Shown: positions 9,384-19,810, counted from the first letter of the stretch. The stretch: DNA of 64,000 nucleotides from Marinifilum breve (GCF_003202155.1 NZ_QFLI01000004.1:310001-374000); one strand, 5' to 3'. Numbers and translations: made by a program. The notes: a model not told the origin generated them from the sequence alone.

Positions 9384-11036
9384 CTATATCAACTCTAGTA
9401 ATAAAATGTCAAACTCAGTGTCAATGCTTACTTTTCCATTCTTAACTTCTGTTTCCTTTCCAGAGTATGCATCTCTTAACTTTGTTCCATTCTCCAATTC
9501 TGCAACAGGAAGTTCTTTTAATCCCTTATCCAAATCCAAAGCAACAAATACCTGATCATGGTACTTTCCTTTTTCAAATGATCTGCGGAATACATATGGG
9601 TTTTCTGATATCATTTTATGAACACCAGCTCCCACAGCAGGATGATTAGCACGGAATTGTCCCAATTTTTGCCAGTGACTTAAAATTGCTTGCGTTTCAG
9701 CATTATTTTCGATTTCATCCCAGTTCATGAATGATCTTAGTGTAGCATCACCCACAGTTCCTTCAATCTCTAAAGAACGGGCCGATTCATCGCCATAATA
9801 CACCTGAGATGTACCTGGAGATAACAACAATTTTGTTCCTGCTTCAAAGGTTCTTTCTCTTTTCTGATCAAATGGAGAACCATCATCATGAGATGTCAAG
9901 TAGTTCAATACACCATATCCTTTCAAATCTCCATGAAGGATATCTGAATACATAGAGAATAATTCTTCGTATGATGATTGAGCATTGTACTTGAATTCAA
10001 AGTTGATCAGATCGGTAAAACCATTGGCATAATAGTTCACTTTTTTATCTCCAAAGTCGAAAGCAAACTTATTGCTGATATTGTAATTGTAAACCTCTCC
10101 AACGGTATAAAATTCATTATCATCCAACACCTTGTCTGGATTATTTTTCTTATAAAGTTCAAAGGCATATTCACACTCTTTGCGAAAATCAGCCCAAACC
10201 GACTCTTCGGTATGCTTCACTGTATCTACACGATAACCATCAATCCCAAATTCGATGATGTAATCGCACAACCATTTGATGATATAGTTCTTTGGGGTAC
10301 GTGGATATCCTGTACGAGCAAAGAATTCATCCAACTCCTTCACCTCTTGCTCATATCTTCCTTCAGCTTTCCATTTTTGAACCAAACTCTCAGGAAGTTC
10401 TACTTCTTTATTACTCTCGGTCTTAATATCCGGAAGATTTTTCACCAATGTACACTCAATAGTATTTTTGTAGCTATCGTAAGTACATTGTGGACTTGTT
10501 CTTACCCAATCGTTTTCCCAAACAGGATCTTTCTCAGTAACCGGACCTGTATGATTGATCACAGCATCCATAACCACTCTAATCCCATTGGCATGAGCTG
10601 TTTCAACCAAGTCTTTTAGGTCTTCCATGCTTCCAAAGTTTGGATCTAAAGCTGTCCAATCCTTTGCCCAGTAACCATGAAAACCATAAGTATTTCCTGT
10701 ACCTTCATCAACTGCTCCATGAATTTGCTCTGTAACCGGAGTAAACCAAATGGCATTAATTCCTAACTGATTAAAATACCCTTCTTTTATTTTCTGAGTA
10801 ATTCCTTTGATATCACCACCTTCGAAACCTCGTAATTTACCTGTTGGCAAATTTCTCTCAAAATTCACATCATTATCTGTTGTACCATTGTTAAAACGAT
10901 CGGTCAACAAGAAATAAAGATTCGCACCCTCCCAAACAAATGGAGTATCTTCTTTTTCTACTTTTTGATCAACTTTAGCACAAGCTGATAACAATACTAG
11001 TACACTTGCAAAAATGCTGAATAATTTAACTTTCAT
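9384..11036 (-). CDS. GH13 alpha-amylase family lipoprotein
   Basis: 550-residue GH13 enzyme with a lipoprotein signal ending at Cys19 (VLLSAC). Motifs: PDRF-like LLTDRFNNG near the start of the barrel, DAVINHTGP (region I), GYRVDTVKH (nucleophile D271), VGEVYNYN (acid/base E314) and LTSHDD (region IV, with Ser in place of the common Asn before His-Asp). A long B-domain insertion contains the paired cysteines of QCTYDSYKNTIEC. Its start codon overlaps the stop of the GH31 gene by one base (TAATG), implying translational coupling. It likely hydrolyses maltooligosaccharides; exact specificity is not deducible. Confidence 0.92.
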   Translation of the reverse strand: MKVKLFSIFASVLVLLSACAKVDQKVEKEDTPFVWEGANLYFLLTDRFNNGTTDNDVNFERNLPTGKLRGFEGGDIKGITQKIKEGYFNQLGINAIWFTPVTEQIHGAVDEGTGNTYGFHGYWAKDWTALDPNFGSMEDLKDLVETAHANGIRVVMDAVINHTGPVTEKDPVWENDWVRTSPQCTYDSYKNTIECTLVKNLPDIKTESNKEVELPESLVQKWKAEGRYEQEVKELDEFFARTGYPRTPKNYIIKWLCDYIIEFGIDGYRVDTVKHTEESVWADFRKECEYAFELYKKNNPDKVLDDNEFYTVGEVYNYNISNKFAFDFGDKKVNYYANGFTDLINFEFKYNAQSSYEELFSMYSDILHGDLKGYGVLNYLTSHDDGSPFDQKRERTFEAGTKLLLSPGTSQVYYGDESARSLEIEGTVGDATLRSFMNWDEIENNAETQAILSHWQKLGQFRANHPAVGAGVHKMISENPYVFRRSFEKGKYHDQVFVALDLDKGLKELPVAELENGTKLRDAYSGKETEVKNGKVSIDTEFDILLLELI

Positions 11037-13456
11037 TATTTCGCTAATTTTATGGTAATGGTTTGTTTTTTCTCTGTTTTAAGCTCTCCAACAAAACGAA
11101 GAGTATTTGATTTATCATCCCAAGTGAAGTCAACTTTCTTACCATCAATGCTAACTTTCTTAGGATGCTTTTCAATGTTGTGTATAATATGGGAAATCTT
11201 TTTATCAATGGCTTTATAATGATCTCCTGTTTCACTAGCTAAACTAATGCTTAGTTTGCCTGAATTATAAGCTGAATTAAATCTTAACAGTTCATATTCA
11301 CCTTTTTCGTAAGCAGCAGGAGTTTCTCCATCATCGTTATACAATTTGCCTTCACTTTCACTAACCGATGTAGCATGGTAATAGTGCAAATCCATATCTT
11401 TAAGAGAATAGCCAATGGTGTTTTTCATTCCTTGAATCATAGGAATAAATGATCCTCCACGAACAAAAACCGGAATGTTTTCTTTTTTGGTTTTGATCGT
11501 ATAAGCTTTACCACCATCGTACTTTTTATCGCTAACAAAATCGAACCAAACAGAATTCTTTGGCATGTATACCTCTTTCTTCTTCAATCCAGCATCGGTT
11601 ACAGTAGAAACTAAAAATGCATCTCCCCATAAATAGGTATCTGAAATGTGTAGTATATCCTTATTGTCTTCTTCATCAAAGAACAATGGTCGCATTAAAG
11701 GCAAGCCCGACTGATGGTTTTCAAAAGCCATGGTATAAATGTATGGCATCAATTTGTATCTTAACTCAATTGACTTTTTAGCCAAAGCTTTAGTTCCTGC
11801 CTCACGGAAAACTGGTTCAGAAGCAACATCCTCTTGCGCATGCGGACGGAATATTGGCTGAAACACGCCATATTGTAACCAACGAGTATACAATTCATCA
11901 TCCAAATTAGCTCCGGCAAAACCTCCCAAATCAGAGTGCATATACGAAATACCTTGCATCCCCATTTGTAGAGAAATTTCGGTTTGTGGTTTCAAACCTC
12001 CCCAACTTCTGCTTACATCTCCTGTCCATGGCACCATACCATATCGCTGAGAACCTACAGCTCCGGCTCGCATCAAAATAAATGGTCTTTGTTCCGGGAA
12101 ATCTCTTTTATATCCATCATAAACCAATTTGGCCCAGTAATGACCATAGATATTGTGAACTTCATCAGCAGTACCATTTACATGTAGCAATTCAGCAGGA
12201 TGTACTTCAGGTTCTCCAAGGTCTCCCCACCAACCAGCAACACCTTTATTGGTTAATCCTTTGTAGATATTCCAGAACCAATCAATTGCCTTTGGTTTAA
12301 ATACATCAACCAATCCTGTATTCCCGAAAAAGAAATCATACTTGTATGGATTTCCTAATGAATCCAGACCTAAAACTCCTTCACGAACAGCCTCGTCCCA
12401 ACGATTCGAAGTCGTTAAAATAAATGGCTCTGTTATCAGAATTGTTTTAACACCTCTATCATTCAAATCAGAGATCATTTTCTCAGGATTTGGGAATGAA
12501 TCTCGGTCAAATGCAAGATTTCCCATTTCATCCTTAACGGTTTTTCCAAACCAGTACAAATCCAGGATAATTGCATCAACCGGAATCGAATCTTTCAAGA
12601 AATAATCAATGGTTTCAACAGTTTCTTTTTGCGAGTGATATCCAAATCGACTTGAAAAGTTCCCAAATGCCCAGCGTGGCAACATTGGCTGACGACCGGT
12701 AAGCTCTGTAAATTGGTAAGTAAAATCTTCCCAGGTATCGGTAGCAACAACTTGGTATACTTTTCTACCACTAATGGTTTCATAACGAAGTATGTTGTCC
12801 TTTTTACTATCCAAATCCAAAAAGCCAATCGGAGCATTGTCGAAATGTATTGCATATTTCTTAGAAGAAATAGCAACTGGCATGGTGTAATTCATCAATT
12901 CTGAATGCGTTCCATATCCGTAATGTGCACGATTGTACAATTGAAGACGATTTCCTCTACGGTTCATACCTAAAACACGTGCACCACCACCAAACAATAC
13001 TTCATCTTTTTCAAGTGTAAAGTCGATGTTCTCGGTACTATCAGTCTTGGTATATCCTTCTTTTTCTGAAATTAGATTCTTCCCTTTGTACAAATATTGA
13101 ATCGAAAATGGTGACTTTGATATCTCCACTGCAAGTCCTTTTGACATGTACGCTATAGTACCATTCTTCTCAACCAAGCTAAGACCATCAACATTAGGCT
13201 TCAACACTACTGCATGTGAAACACCTTTCTTTTCCCCATTCGGTATGAATGCAGTTTCTACAATGTTCTCATTGTAAAATTGAATTTCATACTTCCCATC
13301 ATTGGTTTTAACCTCTAAAACCTTTCCTTTTAATTGAGATGAAACAAATTCTCTCGCACTATTTTGTGCAAAAACCGCAGTCGATGCAGCTATTAATGCT
13401 ACAAAAACCAATAATCTCAATCTAAAACCTTGTAATAATCCCATACTCTTTCTCAA
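11036..13456 (-). CDS. GH31 alpha-glucosidase, secreted
   Basis: 806-residue exo-acting alpha-glucosidase that releases glucose from non-reducing ends of maltooligosaccharides. A signal peptide spans about 1-30 (ASTAVFAQNS). An N-terminal beta-sandwich is followed by the catalytic barrel with nucleophile D412 in WWGDLGEPE and acid/base D480 in WTGDVSRSW, then proximal and distal C-terminal beta domains (DUF5110-like, about 690-800). In Bacteroides sus the alpha-glucosidase (SusB) is GH97; here a GH31 enzyme takes that place. It begins 21 nt after the GH13 gene upstream and overlaps the next gene by one base. Confidence 0.93.
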   Translation of the reverse strand: MRKSMGLLQGFRLRLLVFVALIAASTAVFAQNSAREFVSSQLKGKVLEVKTNDGKYEIQFYNENIVETAFIPNGEKKGVSHAVVLKPNVDGLSLVEKNGTIAYMSKGLAVEISKSPFSIQYLYKGKNLISEKEGYTKTDSTENIDFTLEKDEVLFGGGARVLGMNRRGNRLQLYNRAHYGYGTHSELMNYTMPVAISSKKYAIHFDNAPIGFLDLDSKKDNILRYETISGRKVYQVVATDTWEDFTYQFTELTGRQPMLPRWAFGNFSSRFGYHSQKETVETIDYFLKDSIPVDAIILDLYWFGKTVKDEMGNLAFDRDSFPNPEKMISDLNDRGVKTILITEPFILTTSNRWDEAVREGVLGLDSLGNPYKYDFFFGNTGLVDVFKPKAIDWFWNIYKGLTNKGVAGWWGDLGEPEVHPAELLHVNGTADEVHNIYGHYWAKLVYDGYKRDFPEQRPFILMRAGAVGSQRYGMVPWTGDVSRSWGGLKPQTEISLQMGMQGISYMHSDLGGFAGANLDDELYTRWLQYGVFQPIFRPHAQEDVASEPVFREAGTKALAKKSIELRYKLMPYIYTMAFENHQSGLPLMRPLFFDEEDNKDILHISDTYLWGDAFLVSTVTDAGLKKKEVYMPKNSVWFDFVSDKKYDGGKAYTIKTKKENIPVFVRGGSFIPMIQGMKNTIGYSLKDMDLHYYHATSVSESEGKLYNDDGETPAAYEKGEYELLRFNSAYNSGKLSISLASETGDHYKAIDKKISHIIHNIEKHPKKVSIDGKKVDFTWDDKSNTLRFVGELKTEKKQTITIKLAK

Positions 13457-13477
13457 AATGCCCTCAGTCTATTTTTT

Positions 13478-15340
13478 CTATTTTAATTCCAATATCATTG
13501 ACGAGTTTCCTTTCACTTCCAATTTTCCATCTGAAAATTGAATGTTCTGTTCACTCAAAATATCATAAGCTTTTGTAAACTCTTTTATACTCTCTGAAAA
13601 ACGATTCAAACTCAATTCTTGATCTTTACTTCCATTATTAATGACTACCATCACCGTTTTTTCTTTATTGGATCTGAAATAAACGTAAACATCATTTTCA
13701 GGTATATAATGAGTTAGTTTACCCAAATGGATTACAGGATTAACTTTACGCCATTGAAGTAACTTACGTAGGAAATTGAATGCCTCATTTTCTTTAGCGG
13801 TTCTTCCTTCTGCAGCAAAAGCGTTTCTTTCATCGCCTTCCCAACCACCAGGGAAATCAATTCTCATTTTACCATCTCCATCACTCTTCTTTCCTTCCAT
13901 TAAGATTTCTATTCCTGCATAAATCTGCGGAATTCCTCGGGTAGTCATCAGAAAAGTGTTCATCAGTTTAAATTTGTCCAAGTCCCCTTCCAGTGTTGAC
14001 ATGATTCTTTGGGTATCATGATTCTCTGAAAAGATCAGGATATTGTTCAAATCCTTATATAGGTAATCAGCTGCAAGACTCTTATACAAACGAACAAGTC
14101 CATTTTCCCACTCTTGCGGTTCTAGAAACGCCTTTTCCATTGCGAAGAACAGTTGAAAATCCATTACACATGGCAAATAGGAATTATAAGTATCAGAGTT
14201 TAAAGCATCTTTCTGCCAATAGGCAATGTCTGCCGCATTTTTGTACCAAGTCTCACCGACAATATTCAAATGAGGATACTCAGTCAATAGAGCCTTTCCC
14301 CATTTGGACATTCCCTGCGGATCGTTGTACGGATGCGTATCCATTCTTATTCCATCTAAGTCGGCATATTCCACCCACCAAATACTATTCTGAATCAAAT
14401 AGGTCATCAACAGCTCATTCTGCTGATTTAAGTCTGGCATACTTTTATCAAACCAACCATCAGAAAATTGGATTTTATCTACACTTGAAGCATGAGGATC
14501 AAGTAGTGTAGACTTTCTGTGATTGGAATTCATGTAATTATCGTGCTGATGCACCCAATCTTCCTGAGGAAGATCATTCATCCACCAATGCGCACTTGCA
14601 CAATGGTTGAACACCATATCTTTGATTAGTTTAATACCTCTCTTCTTACATTCTTTTGATAATTCAAGATAGGCTTCATTCCCTCCATATCTTGCATCAA
14701 TATTGTAGTAATCGGAAATTGCATAAGTGTGGTAGGAACCTCTTTCTTCGTTATCTTCCAATAAAGGAGTACTCCATAAAGCAGTAATTCCTAAATCTTG
14801 TAAATAGTCAAGCTGATTAATAATTCCTTCAATATCACCACCATGACGACCATCAAAATTGGCTCGATCTACTTTTTCCACCAAAACATCTACTGAATCG
14901 TTTTCGGAATTGCCATTGGCAAAACGATCCGGCATCAATAAATAAATCACATCTGATGAGTTAAATCCACTTCTGTTAGCAGAATCCTTTCTTCTCTCCT
15001 TCAGCTCATACAGATAGACCAATTCTTTACCTTTCGAATTGGTCAATTTAATCTCAAACATTCCTGCTTTCGCAGATTTGTCAATCAATAAATCAACAAA
15101 CAAATAGTTATTGTTCTCAACATTTCTAACCGCTTTTACATCAACACCAGGATAATTAAGTGATACTTTATAATCTCCAATTCCATGACCATAGATTAAC
15201 AATTGAAGGTTTGGATTTTCCATTCCAACCCACCAAAAACCAGGTTCAAGTCTTTCTATTTTTGATTTTGCCGCAAAAGATGTCAGACTCAAAATAGAAA
15301 AGAATAAAATCAGAAAGAATGATCTTTTTACTGTGCTCAT
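13478..15340 (-). CDS. susA: SusA-like neopullulanase / cyclomaltodextrinase (GH13), secreted
   Basis: 620-residue paralogue of the enzyme at 31-1881, here inside the starch locus. Signal peptide about 1-23 (SLTSFAAKS), N-terminal Ig-like domain from PGFWWVGM, then the GH13 barrel with DMVFNHC (I), GIRMDTHPY (nucleophile D334), GETW (acid/base Glu) and FSENHD (IV; the usual Asp before Asn-His-Asp is Glu). A C-terminal beta domain completes the SusA architecture. It follows a large near-perfect palindrome downstream of the GH65 gene and precedes GH31 by 21 nt. It would degrade maltooligosaccharides in the periplasm. The symbol rests on architecture and context. Confidence 0.9.
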   Translation of the reverse strand: MSTVKRSFFLILFFSILSLTSFAAKSKIERLEPGFWWVGMENPNLQLLIYGHGIGDYKVSLNYPGVDVKAVRNVENNNYLFVDLLIDKSAKAGMFEIKLTNSKGKELVYLYELKERRKDSANRSGFNSSDVIYLLMPDRFANGNSENDSVDVLVEKVDRANFDGRHGGDIEGIINQLDYLQDLGITALWSTPLLEDNEERGSYHTYAISDYYNIDARYGGNEAYLELSKECKKRGIKLIKDMVFNHCASAHWWMNDLPQEDWVHQHDNYMNSNHRKSTLLDPHASSVDKIQFSDGWFDKSMPDLNQQNELLMTYLIQNSIWWVEYADLDGIRMDTHPYNDPQGMSKWGKALLTEYPHLNIVGETWYKNAADIAYWQKDALNSDTYNSYLPCVMDFQLFFAMEKAFLEPQEWENGLVRLYKSLAADYLYKDLNNILIFSENHDTQRIMSTLEGDLDKFKLMNTFLMTTRGIPQIYAGIEILMEGKKSDGDGKMRIDFPGGWEGDERNAFAAEGRTAKENEAFNFLRKLLQWRKVNPVIHLGKLTHYIPENDVYVYFRSNKEKTVMVVINNGSKDQELSLNRFSESIKEFTKAYDILSEQNIQFSDGKLEVKGNSSMILELK

Positions 15341-15362
15341 TGTAAATGATTACAAATGTTAA

Positions 15363-15398
15363 AATTCAGGATAGTAGTTTAAACTACTACCCTGAATT
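15363..15398 (-). terminator. Near-perfect 36-bp palindrome inside the operon (attenuating terminator?)
   Basis: Arms AATTCAGG(A)TAGTAGTTT and its complement pair with a single mismatch, giving a cruciform-capable hairpin with almost no loop. On the minus strand it is followed by only four T before AACATTTG, so termination would be partial. It separates the GH65-pgmB-MFS half of the operon from the GH13/GH31 half and may set their relative expression. Confidence 0.6.
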
Positions 15399-15412
15399 GC
15401 CAAAACTATTAA

Positions 15413-17725
15413 TTAAGCGTGTTCTACCACTAAACTACTTTCTTTTTCAACTTTGTATTCGTCATCTTTAACGAAGATATTGATTGTTTCTCCTTCTTCA
15501 TTGATAACACCTACTCCATCTTCTGAAACTCTTACATTTAACAAGTTGCCTCTGAAACGAACTTTAAATGAGTAAGATTTCCAAACTTTAGGAAGCATTG
15601 GATTAAATACAAGGCTACCATTTACAACTCTCATTCCACCGAAACCTTCTACAATCGACATCCATGTTCCTGCCATACTTGTAATGTGAAGTCCTTCGTG
15701 TACCTCTTTGTTGTAATCATCCAAATCCAAACGAGATGTTCTTAAGTACAAATTGTAAGCTCTTTCTTCATCTCCAATTTTTGCTGCCAAAATAGAGTGA
15801 ATACATGGCGACAATGATGACTCATGAACTGTTCTTGGTTCATAGAAATCGTAGTTCTTACGAATCGTTTCCATATCATACTGATCCTCGAACAAGTAAA
15901 TTCCTTGCAATACATCAGCTTGTTTAATAAAACAAGAACGTAAAATTCTATCCCATGACCAGTGCTGGTTAATTGGACGAATTGCTGGATCTAGCTCTGA
16001 AGCCAAAATCTGCTCTTTGTCCATATATCCATCTTGCTGTAAATAAACTCCAGTTTCCTCATCAACAGGATAGTACATATTTTCAACAATATCACTCCAT
16101 TTCGCAGTTTCATTTTCGAAATCGAAGTTCAAGTTCTTCATAATTTCTTCGAAACGTGCTGGATTGGTTTCCTTCACATGAGCCATTGCCTCTTGTGAAT
16201 ACTTCATACACCAAGTTGCAATTGTACTTGTGTACCAGTTGTTGTTGATATTATTTTCGTATTCGTTAGGACCTGTAACCCCTAACATTACGTATTTTTT
16301 CTTAGCTTGAGAATAGGATACACGCTGAGCCCAGAATCTTGAAATTCCAATCAACACATCTAATCCATATTCTTCTAAATATTTTTTATCGCCTGTATGG
16401 CGGATATAGTTATAAATGGCAAAAGCGATTGCTCCATTACGGTGGATTTCTTCAAAAGTAATCTCCCACTCGTTGTGACACTCTTCACCATTCATTGTTA
16501 CCATTGGATACAATGCAGCACCGTTTGTGAAACCTAGTTTCTCTGCATTTTCAATGGCTTTTTGCAATTGCTTATGACGATAGATCAATAGATTACGAGT
16601 AACCTCAGGTTTAGAAGTACTCAAATAGAATGGAACACAGTAAGCTTCAGTATCCCAGTAAGTAGATCCACCATATTTCTCACCAGTAAAACCTTTAGGA
16701 CCAATATTTAGTCTTTCATCTTCACCAGTATAAGTTTGATTCATTTGGAAAATATTGAATCGAATGGCTTGCTGAGCAGCAATATCACCTTCAATTACAA
16801 TATCACTATGATCCCACTTGTCAGCCCATGCATTAACATGTTCTTCCAATAAAGCACCATAACCTTTAGCTTTAGCAGCCTCTACTACAGAAAGAGCATC
16901 TGATGCGATATCAGTTTTGCTGTGATTTAATGAGCTTAGTACAGCTGCGTACTTGTAAATTGAAATCTCTTCATCTTGCTCAACTTCAACTTCTACTGCA
17001 TTAGCAACGTATTTTGCATCTTCAGTTAAAGCAGGGTTTAATTCCACTTTCTGACCATCCTTTAATACATCATATTTCATGCTCATGCAAACATGAAAAT
17101 CAAGTTTTTTAGTTGCTGCAGTAATGTAAGCTTCGCCTTTCATTGATTTAGCCTGAAGTACATTCCAAAATTGCTCGTCGTAGTTCGAGTCTTCGTTGGT
17201 AACGTCAGCATCAATATATGGTGTAAAGCCAATTTTTCCATCAAAATTTAATGGAGTAACTGAGTAACGAATAACTCCTACTTCTGAAGTTACAATACTT
17301 AAGAATCTTTTAGCTTCTACCTTTACCTTGTTTCCATTGGCTAGTGTAGCAACAAAACTACGCTCTAAAACACCTTCCTTCATGTTCAATGTGCGAACAA
17401 AGTCACTCACTTCACACTTAGCAAGGTCAAGCATTTCACCATTAATCTTTACATCGATACCAATCCAATTTGGCGCATTTAATACCTTAGCAAAATATTC
17501 TGGGTAACCGTTTTTCCACCATCCTACTCTGGTTTTGTCAGGATAGTATACTCCAGCTACATAAGTTCCTTGTAATGTTTCACCTGAATAATGCTCTTCG
17601 AACATGGCTCTCTGCCCCATGTTACCATTACCCAAACTAAATATACTTTCAGATGATCGGTGATTTTCAGGATTAAAGCCTTCCTCAATTATACACCACT
17701 CATCATGCTTTAAATACTCGTTCAT
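15413..17725 (-). CDS. GH65 maltose (alpha-glucoside) phosphorylase
   Basis: 770-residue cytoplasmic phosphorylase that splits maltose with phosphate into glucose and beta-glucose-1-phosphate. There is no signal peptide. The N-terminal beta-sandwich (about 1-260) leads to an (alpha/alpha)6 barrel with GGSTYWDTEAY (about 350) and the acid-catalyst region TFEEIHRNGA (E425-E426), then a small C-terminal beta domain. The length is typical. Kojibiose and trehalose phosphorylases share this fold, but the neighbours (amylases, alpha-glucosidase, beta-phosphoglucomutase) make maltose by far the likeliest substrate. It lies 74 nt after pgmB in the same operon. Confidence 0.93.
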   Translation of the reverse strand: MNEYLKHDEWCIIEEGFNPENHRSSESIFSLGNGNMGQRAMFEEHYSGETLQGTYVAGVYYPDKTRVGWWKNGYPEYFAKVLNAPNWIGIDVKINGEMLDLAKCEVSDFVRTLNMKEGVLERSFVATLANGNKVKVEAKRFLSIVTSEVGVIRYSVTPLNFDGKIGFTPYIDADVTNEDSNYDEQFWNVLQAKSMKGEAYITAATKKLDFHVCMSMKYDVLKDGQKVELNPALTEDAKYVANAVEVEVEQDEEISIYKYAAVLSSLNHSKTDIASDALSVVEAAKAKGYGALLEEHVNAWADKWDHSDIVIEGDIAAQQAIRFNIFQMNQTYTGEDERLNIGPKGFTGEKYGGSTYWDTEAYCVPFYLSTSKPEVTRNLLIYRHKQLQKAIENAEKLGFTNGAALYPMVTMNGEECHNEWEITFEEIHRNGAIAFAIYNYIRHTGDKKYLEEYGLDVLIGISRFWAQRVSYSQAKKKYVMLGVTGPNEYENNINNNWYTSTIATWCMKYSQEAMAHVKETNPARFEEIMKNLNFDFENETAKWSDIVENMYYPVDEETGVYLQQDGYMDKEQILASELDPAIRPINQHWSWDRILRSCFIKQADVLQGIYLFEDQYDMETIRKNYDFYEPRTVHESSLSPCIHSILAAKIGDEERAYNLYLRTSRLDLDDYNKEVHEGLHITSMAGTWMSIVEGFGGMRVVNGSLVFNPMLPKVWKSYSFKVRFRGNLLNVRVSEDGVGVINEEGETINIFVKDDEYKVEKESSLVVEHA

Positions 17726-17799
17726 TTTCTGATTTTCTTTTAGTTAGCCTTTAGCAGTTAACTTTTAAACAATTACTGCTAAGCATTAATTGTTTATCG

Positions 17800-18447
17800 T
17801 TAAAAGTTTAATTGAGCCATTGAAAAACCTACAAATCCAGGAACAACAATATTTGCTTTTCCCAAAACATCAGGTGATCCGATACCTACACATTTCATGT
17901 TACCATTTATAGCAGCTTCAACACCTGCTTCGGCGTCTTCAAAAACAATACATTCCGATGGAGAAACTCCTAACAACTCAGCTCCTTTTAAGAATACTTC
18001 AGGATCTGGTTTTGCATTGCTAACATGTGTTCCATCAACAACTGCATCAAAATAATCAGTAAGTTCTAACTGATTTAAAATGGTCATAGCGTTTTTACTG
18101 GCAGAACCTAAAGCAATTTTTATCCCCTGCTCTTTAAGCTCATTAAAGAAATCTTTTACACCTGGAAGTATTTCATCAGGAGTCATTTTTAAAATGTACT
18201 CCACATAGTTTTTATTTTTCTTATCAGCCAGTTCAAGTTTCGTTTTATCATCCAATTCAACTCCACCAATTTCTAAAAGGATATCTAATGATCTCATTCG
18301 GCTCACGCCTTTCAATCTTTCATTATCCTCTTCAGTAAAATCGAATCCCAATTCATTTGCTAAACTTTTCCATGCGATGTAATGATACTTTGCCGTATCA
18401 ACAACCACACCATCTAAATCGAAGATGCATGCACTAATCTTTCCCAT
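17800..18447 (-). CDS. pgmB: Beta-phosphoglucomutase
   Basis: 215-residue HAD-superfamily enzyme converting beta-glucose-1-phosphate to glucose-6-phosphate. Nucleophile D10 and acid/base D12 lie in FDLDGVVVDT. The cap helices carry YHYIAWKSLANELG and the substrate loop LKGVSRMRSLD. Core motifs GSASKN, KPDPEVF and FEDAEAGVEAA follow. Length and cap match the beta-PGM family and not generic phosphatases. It is encoded between the MFS transporter (19 nt) and the GH65 phosphorylase, the enzyme that makes its substrate. Confidence 0.96.
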   Translation of the reverse strand: MGKISACIFDLDGVVVDTAKYHYIAWKSLANELGFDFTEEDNERLKGVSRMRSLDILLEIGGVELDDKTKLELADKKNKNYVEYILKMTPDEILPGVKDFFNELKEQGIKIALGSASKNAMTILNQLELTDYFDAVVDGTHVSNAKPDPEVFLKGAELLGVSPSECIVFEDAEAGVEAAINGNMKCVGIGSPDVLGKANIVVPGFVGFSMAQLNF

Positions 18448-18466
18448 CAGTTCTATAAATTGTTTA

Positions 18467-19810
18467 TTATTTATCTGATTCTTTCACAAAGAATACAGAT
18501 ATTGCTCCTAAAATCATGATAACACCGGCAAGTACCAGAATGTTAATTCCGTTGCCGTTAAAAAAAGTTCGAAGTATTGGCCCACCGAATACACCACTTA
18601 AAATTTGAGGTACAACTACGGTTAGGTTGAAAAGTCCCATATAAATACCCATTCTCTTAGCAGGTAATGCTCCCGATAGAATTGTATATGGCATAGCCAA
18701 AATACCAGCCCAGGCAATACCTACACCTATCATAGAAATTAACAACATGTATTGGTCGTTAAACATCATAGTAGATATAAAACCTAAACCTCCCATAATT
18801 AAAGCTCCTGCATAAACTGTTTTTCTACTGGTTAAGCTGATAAGCTTAGGCATTACAATAGAAAACAGTGCTGCTACTAAACTGTACACAGCAAAACAGA
18901 TACCTACCCAGTTACCTGCTTCATTAAAAGCATCAAGGATTTGCTTATTGGTTTCTGTTTCTGCGTTAAAATCAATAGGTACACCAAAATAGTGCTGAGA
19001 AATTGCTGTAGTTGAATAAACCCATAACAAGAAAAGAGGGAACCACGAAAACAATTGCACGATTGATAATTGTTTCATTGTTTTTGGCATATTTACCAAT
19101 AAGTTCCAAAAACTCTCTTTCGTTTCCTTATCTTCTTCTGTAATGTCGTTATAAGCTTCAAATTCTTCTGGCGGATATTCCTTTGTTTTAAATACTGTTA
19201 CTAATACACTAATTAAAAGAAGTGAACCTCCAATATAAAACGACCAGATAACCGAAGGTGCAACATGACCTCCTGATGACTCATTCGATATACCTGCTGC
19301 AGTCATAATAAATGGCAAAGCCGATCCAATTACAGCTCCCACATTAATTAAGAAACTTTGAACCGAATAACCAACATTACGCTGTTCTTCAGGTGTCATA
19401 TCAGCAACTAATGCTCTAAATGGCTGGAAGGTTACATTAAAAGATCCATCCATTAGGGCAAGCATAACAACACCAAATACCAAGGCACCACCTGCCTTTA
19501 CAAACATTGGAGCGTTTGGCATTAAAAACATCGCCAACATCGAAACGATTGCTCCAAATAAAATATATGGAGATCTTCGTCCCAAACGGTTCCAGGTTTT
19601 ATCGCTTGCAGCTCCTACTACTGGCTGAACCACCAATCCCATAATTGGTGCCACCAACCAAAAAAACGACAGTTCATGTGGATCTGCACCTAAACTTGTT
19701 AATATTCTACTGGCATTTGCATTTTGCAATGCAAAACCAAACTGAACACCTAAAAATCCGAAGCTCAGGTTCCAGATTTGCCAAAAGCTTAAACGAGGTT
19801 GTTTCTTCAT
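18467..19810 (-). CDS. MFS sugar (maltose-type) transporter, SLC45/GPH-like
   Basis: 447-residue inner-membrane permease with about 12 hydrophobic segments. The N-terminus (SFWQIWNLSFGFLGVQFGFALQ) and the loop GAASDKTWNRLGRRSPYI are typical of the SLC45-like/GPH group that co-occurs with GH65 phosphorylases in Bacteroidota. It probably imports maltose or short maltodextrins by cation symport for the cytoplasmic phosphorylase. It is the first gene of the minus operon, preceded by a consensus promoter (20096-20127) and a leader of about 280 nt. The exact substrate is inferred from neighbours. Confidence 0.88.
   Translation of the reverse strand: MKKQPRLSFWQIWNLSFGFLGVQFGFALQNANASRILTSLGADPHELSFFWLVAPIMGLVVQPVVGAASDKTWNRLGRRSPYILFGAIVSMLAMFLMPNAPMFVKAGGALVFGVVMLALMDGSFNVTFQPFRALVADMTPEEQRNVGYSVQSFLINVGAVIGSALPFIMTAAGISNESSGGHVAPSVIWSFYIGGSLLLISVLVTVFKTKEYPPEEFEAYNDITEEDKETKESFWNLLVNMPKTMKQLSIVQLFSWFPLFLLWVYSTTAISQHYFGVPIDFNAETETNKQILDAFNEAGNWVGICFAVYSLVAALFSIVMPKLISLTSRKTVYAGALIMGGLGFISTMMFNDQYMLLISMIGVGIAWAGILAMPYTILSGALPAKRMGIYMGLFNLTVVVPQILSGVFGGPILRTFFNGNGINILVLAGVIMILGAISVFFVKESDK

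Noticed and set aside
9978-10619. 213-residue open frame on the plus strand
   Set aside because: It is fully antisense to the GH13 lipoprotein gene and has a composition expected from the reverse of coding DNA.
14140-14511. 123-residue open frame on the plus strand
   Set aside because: It lies inside the SusA-like gene on the other strand with no signs of its own.
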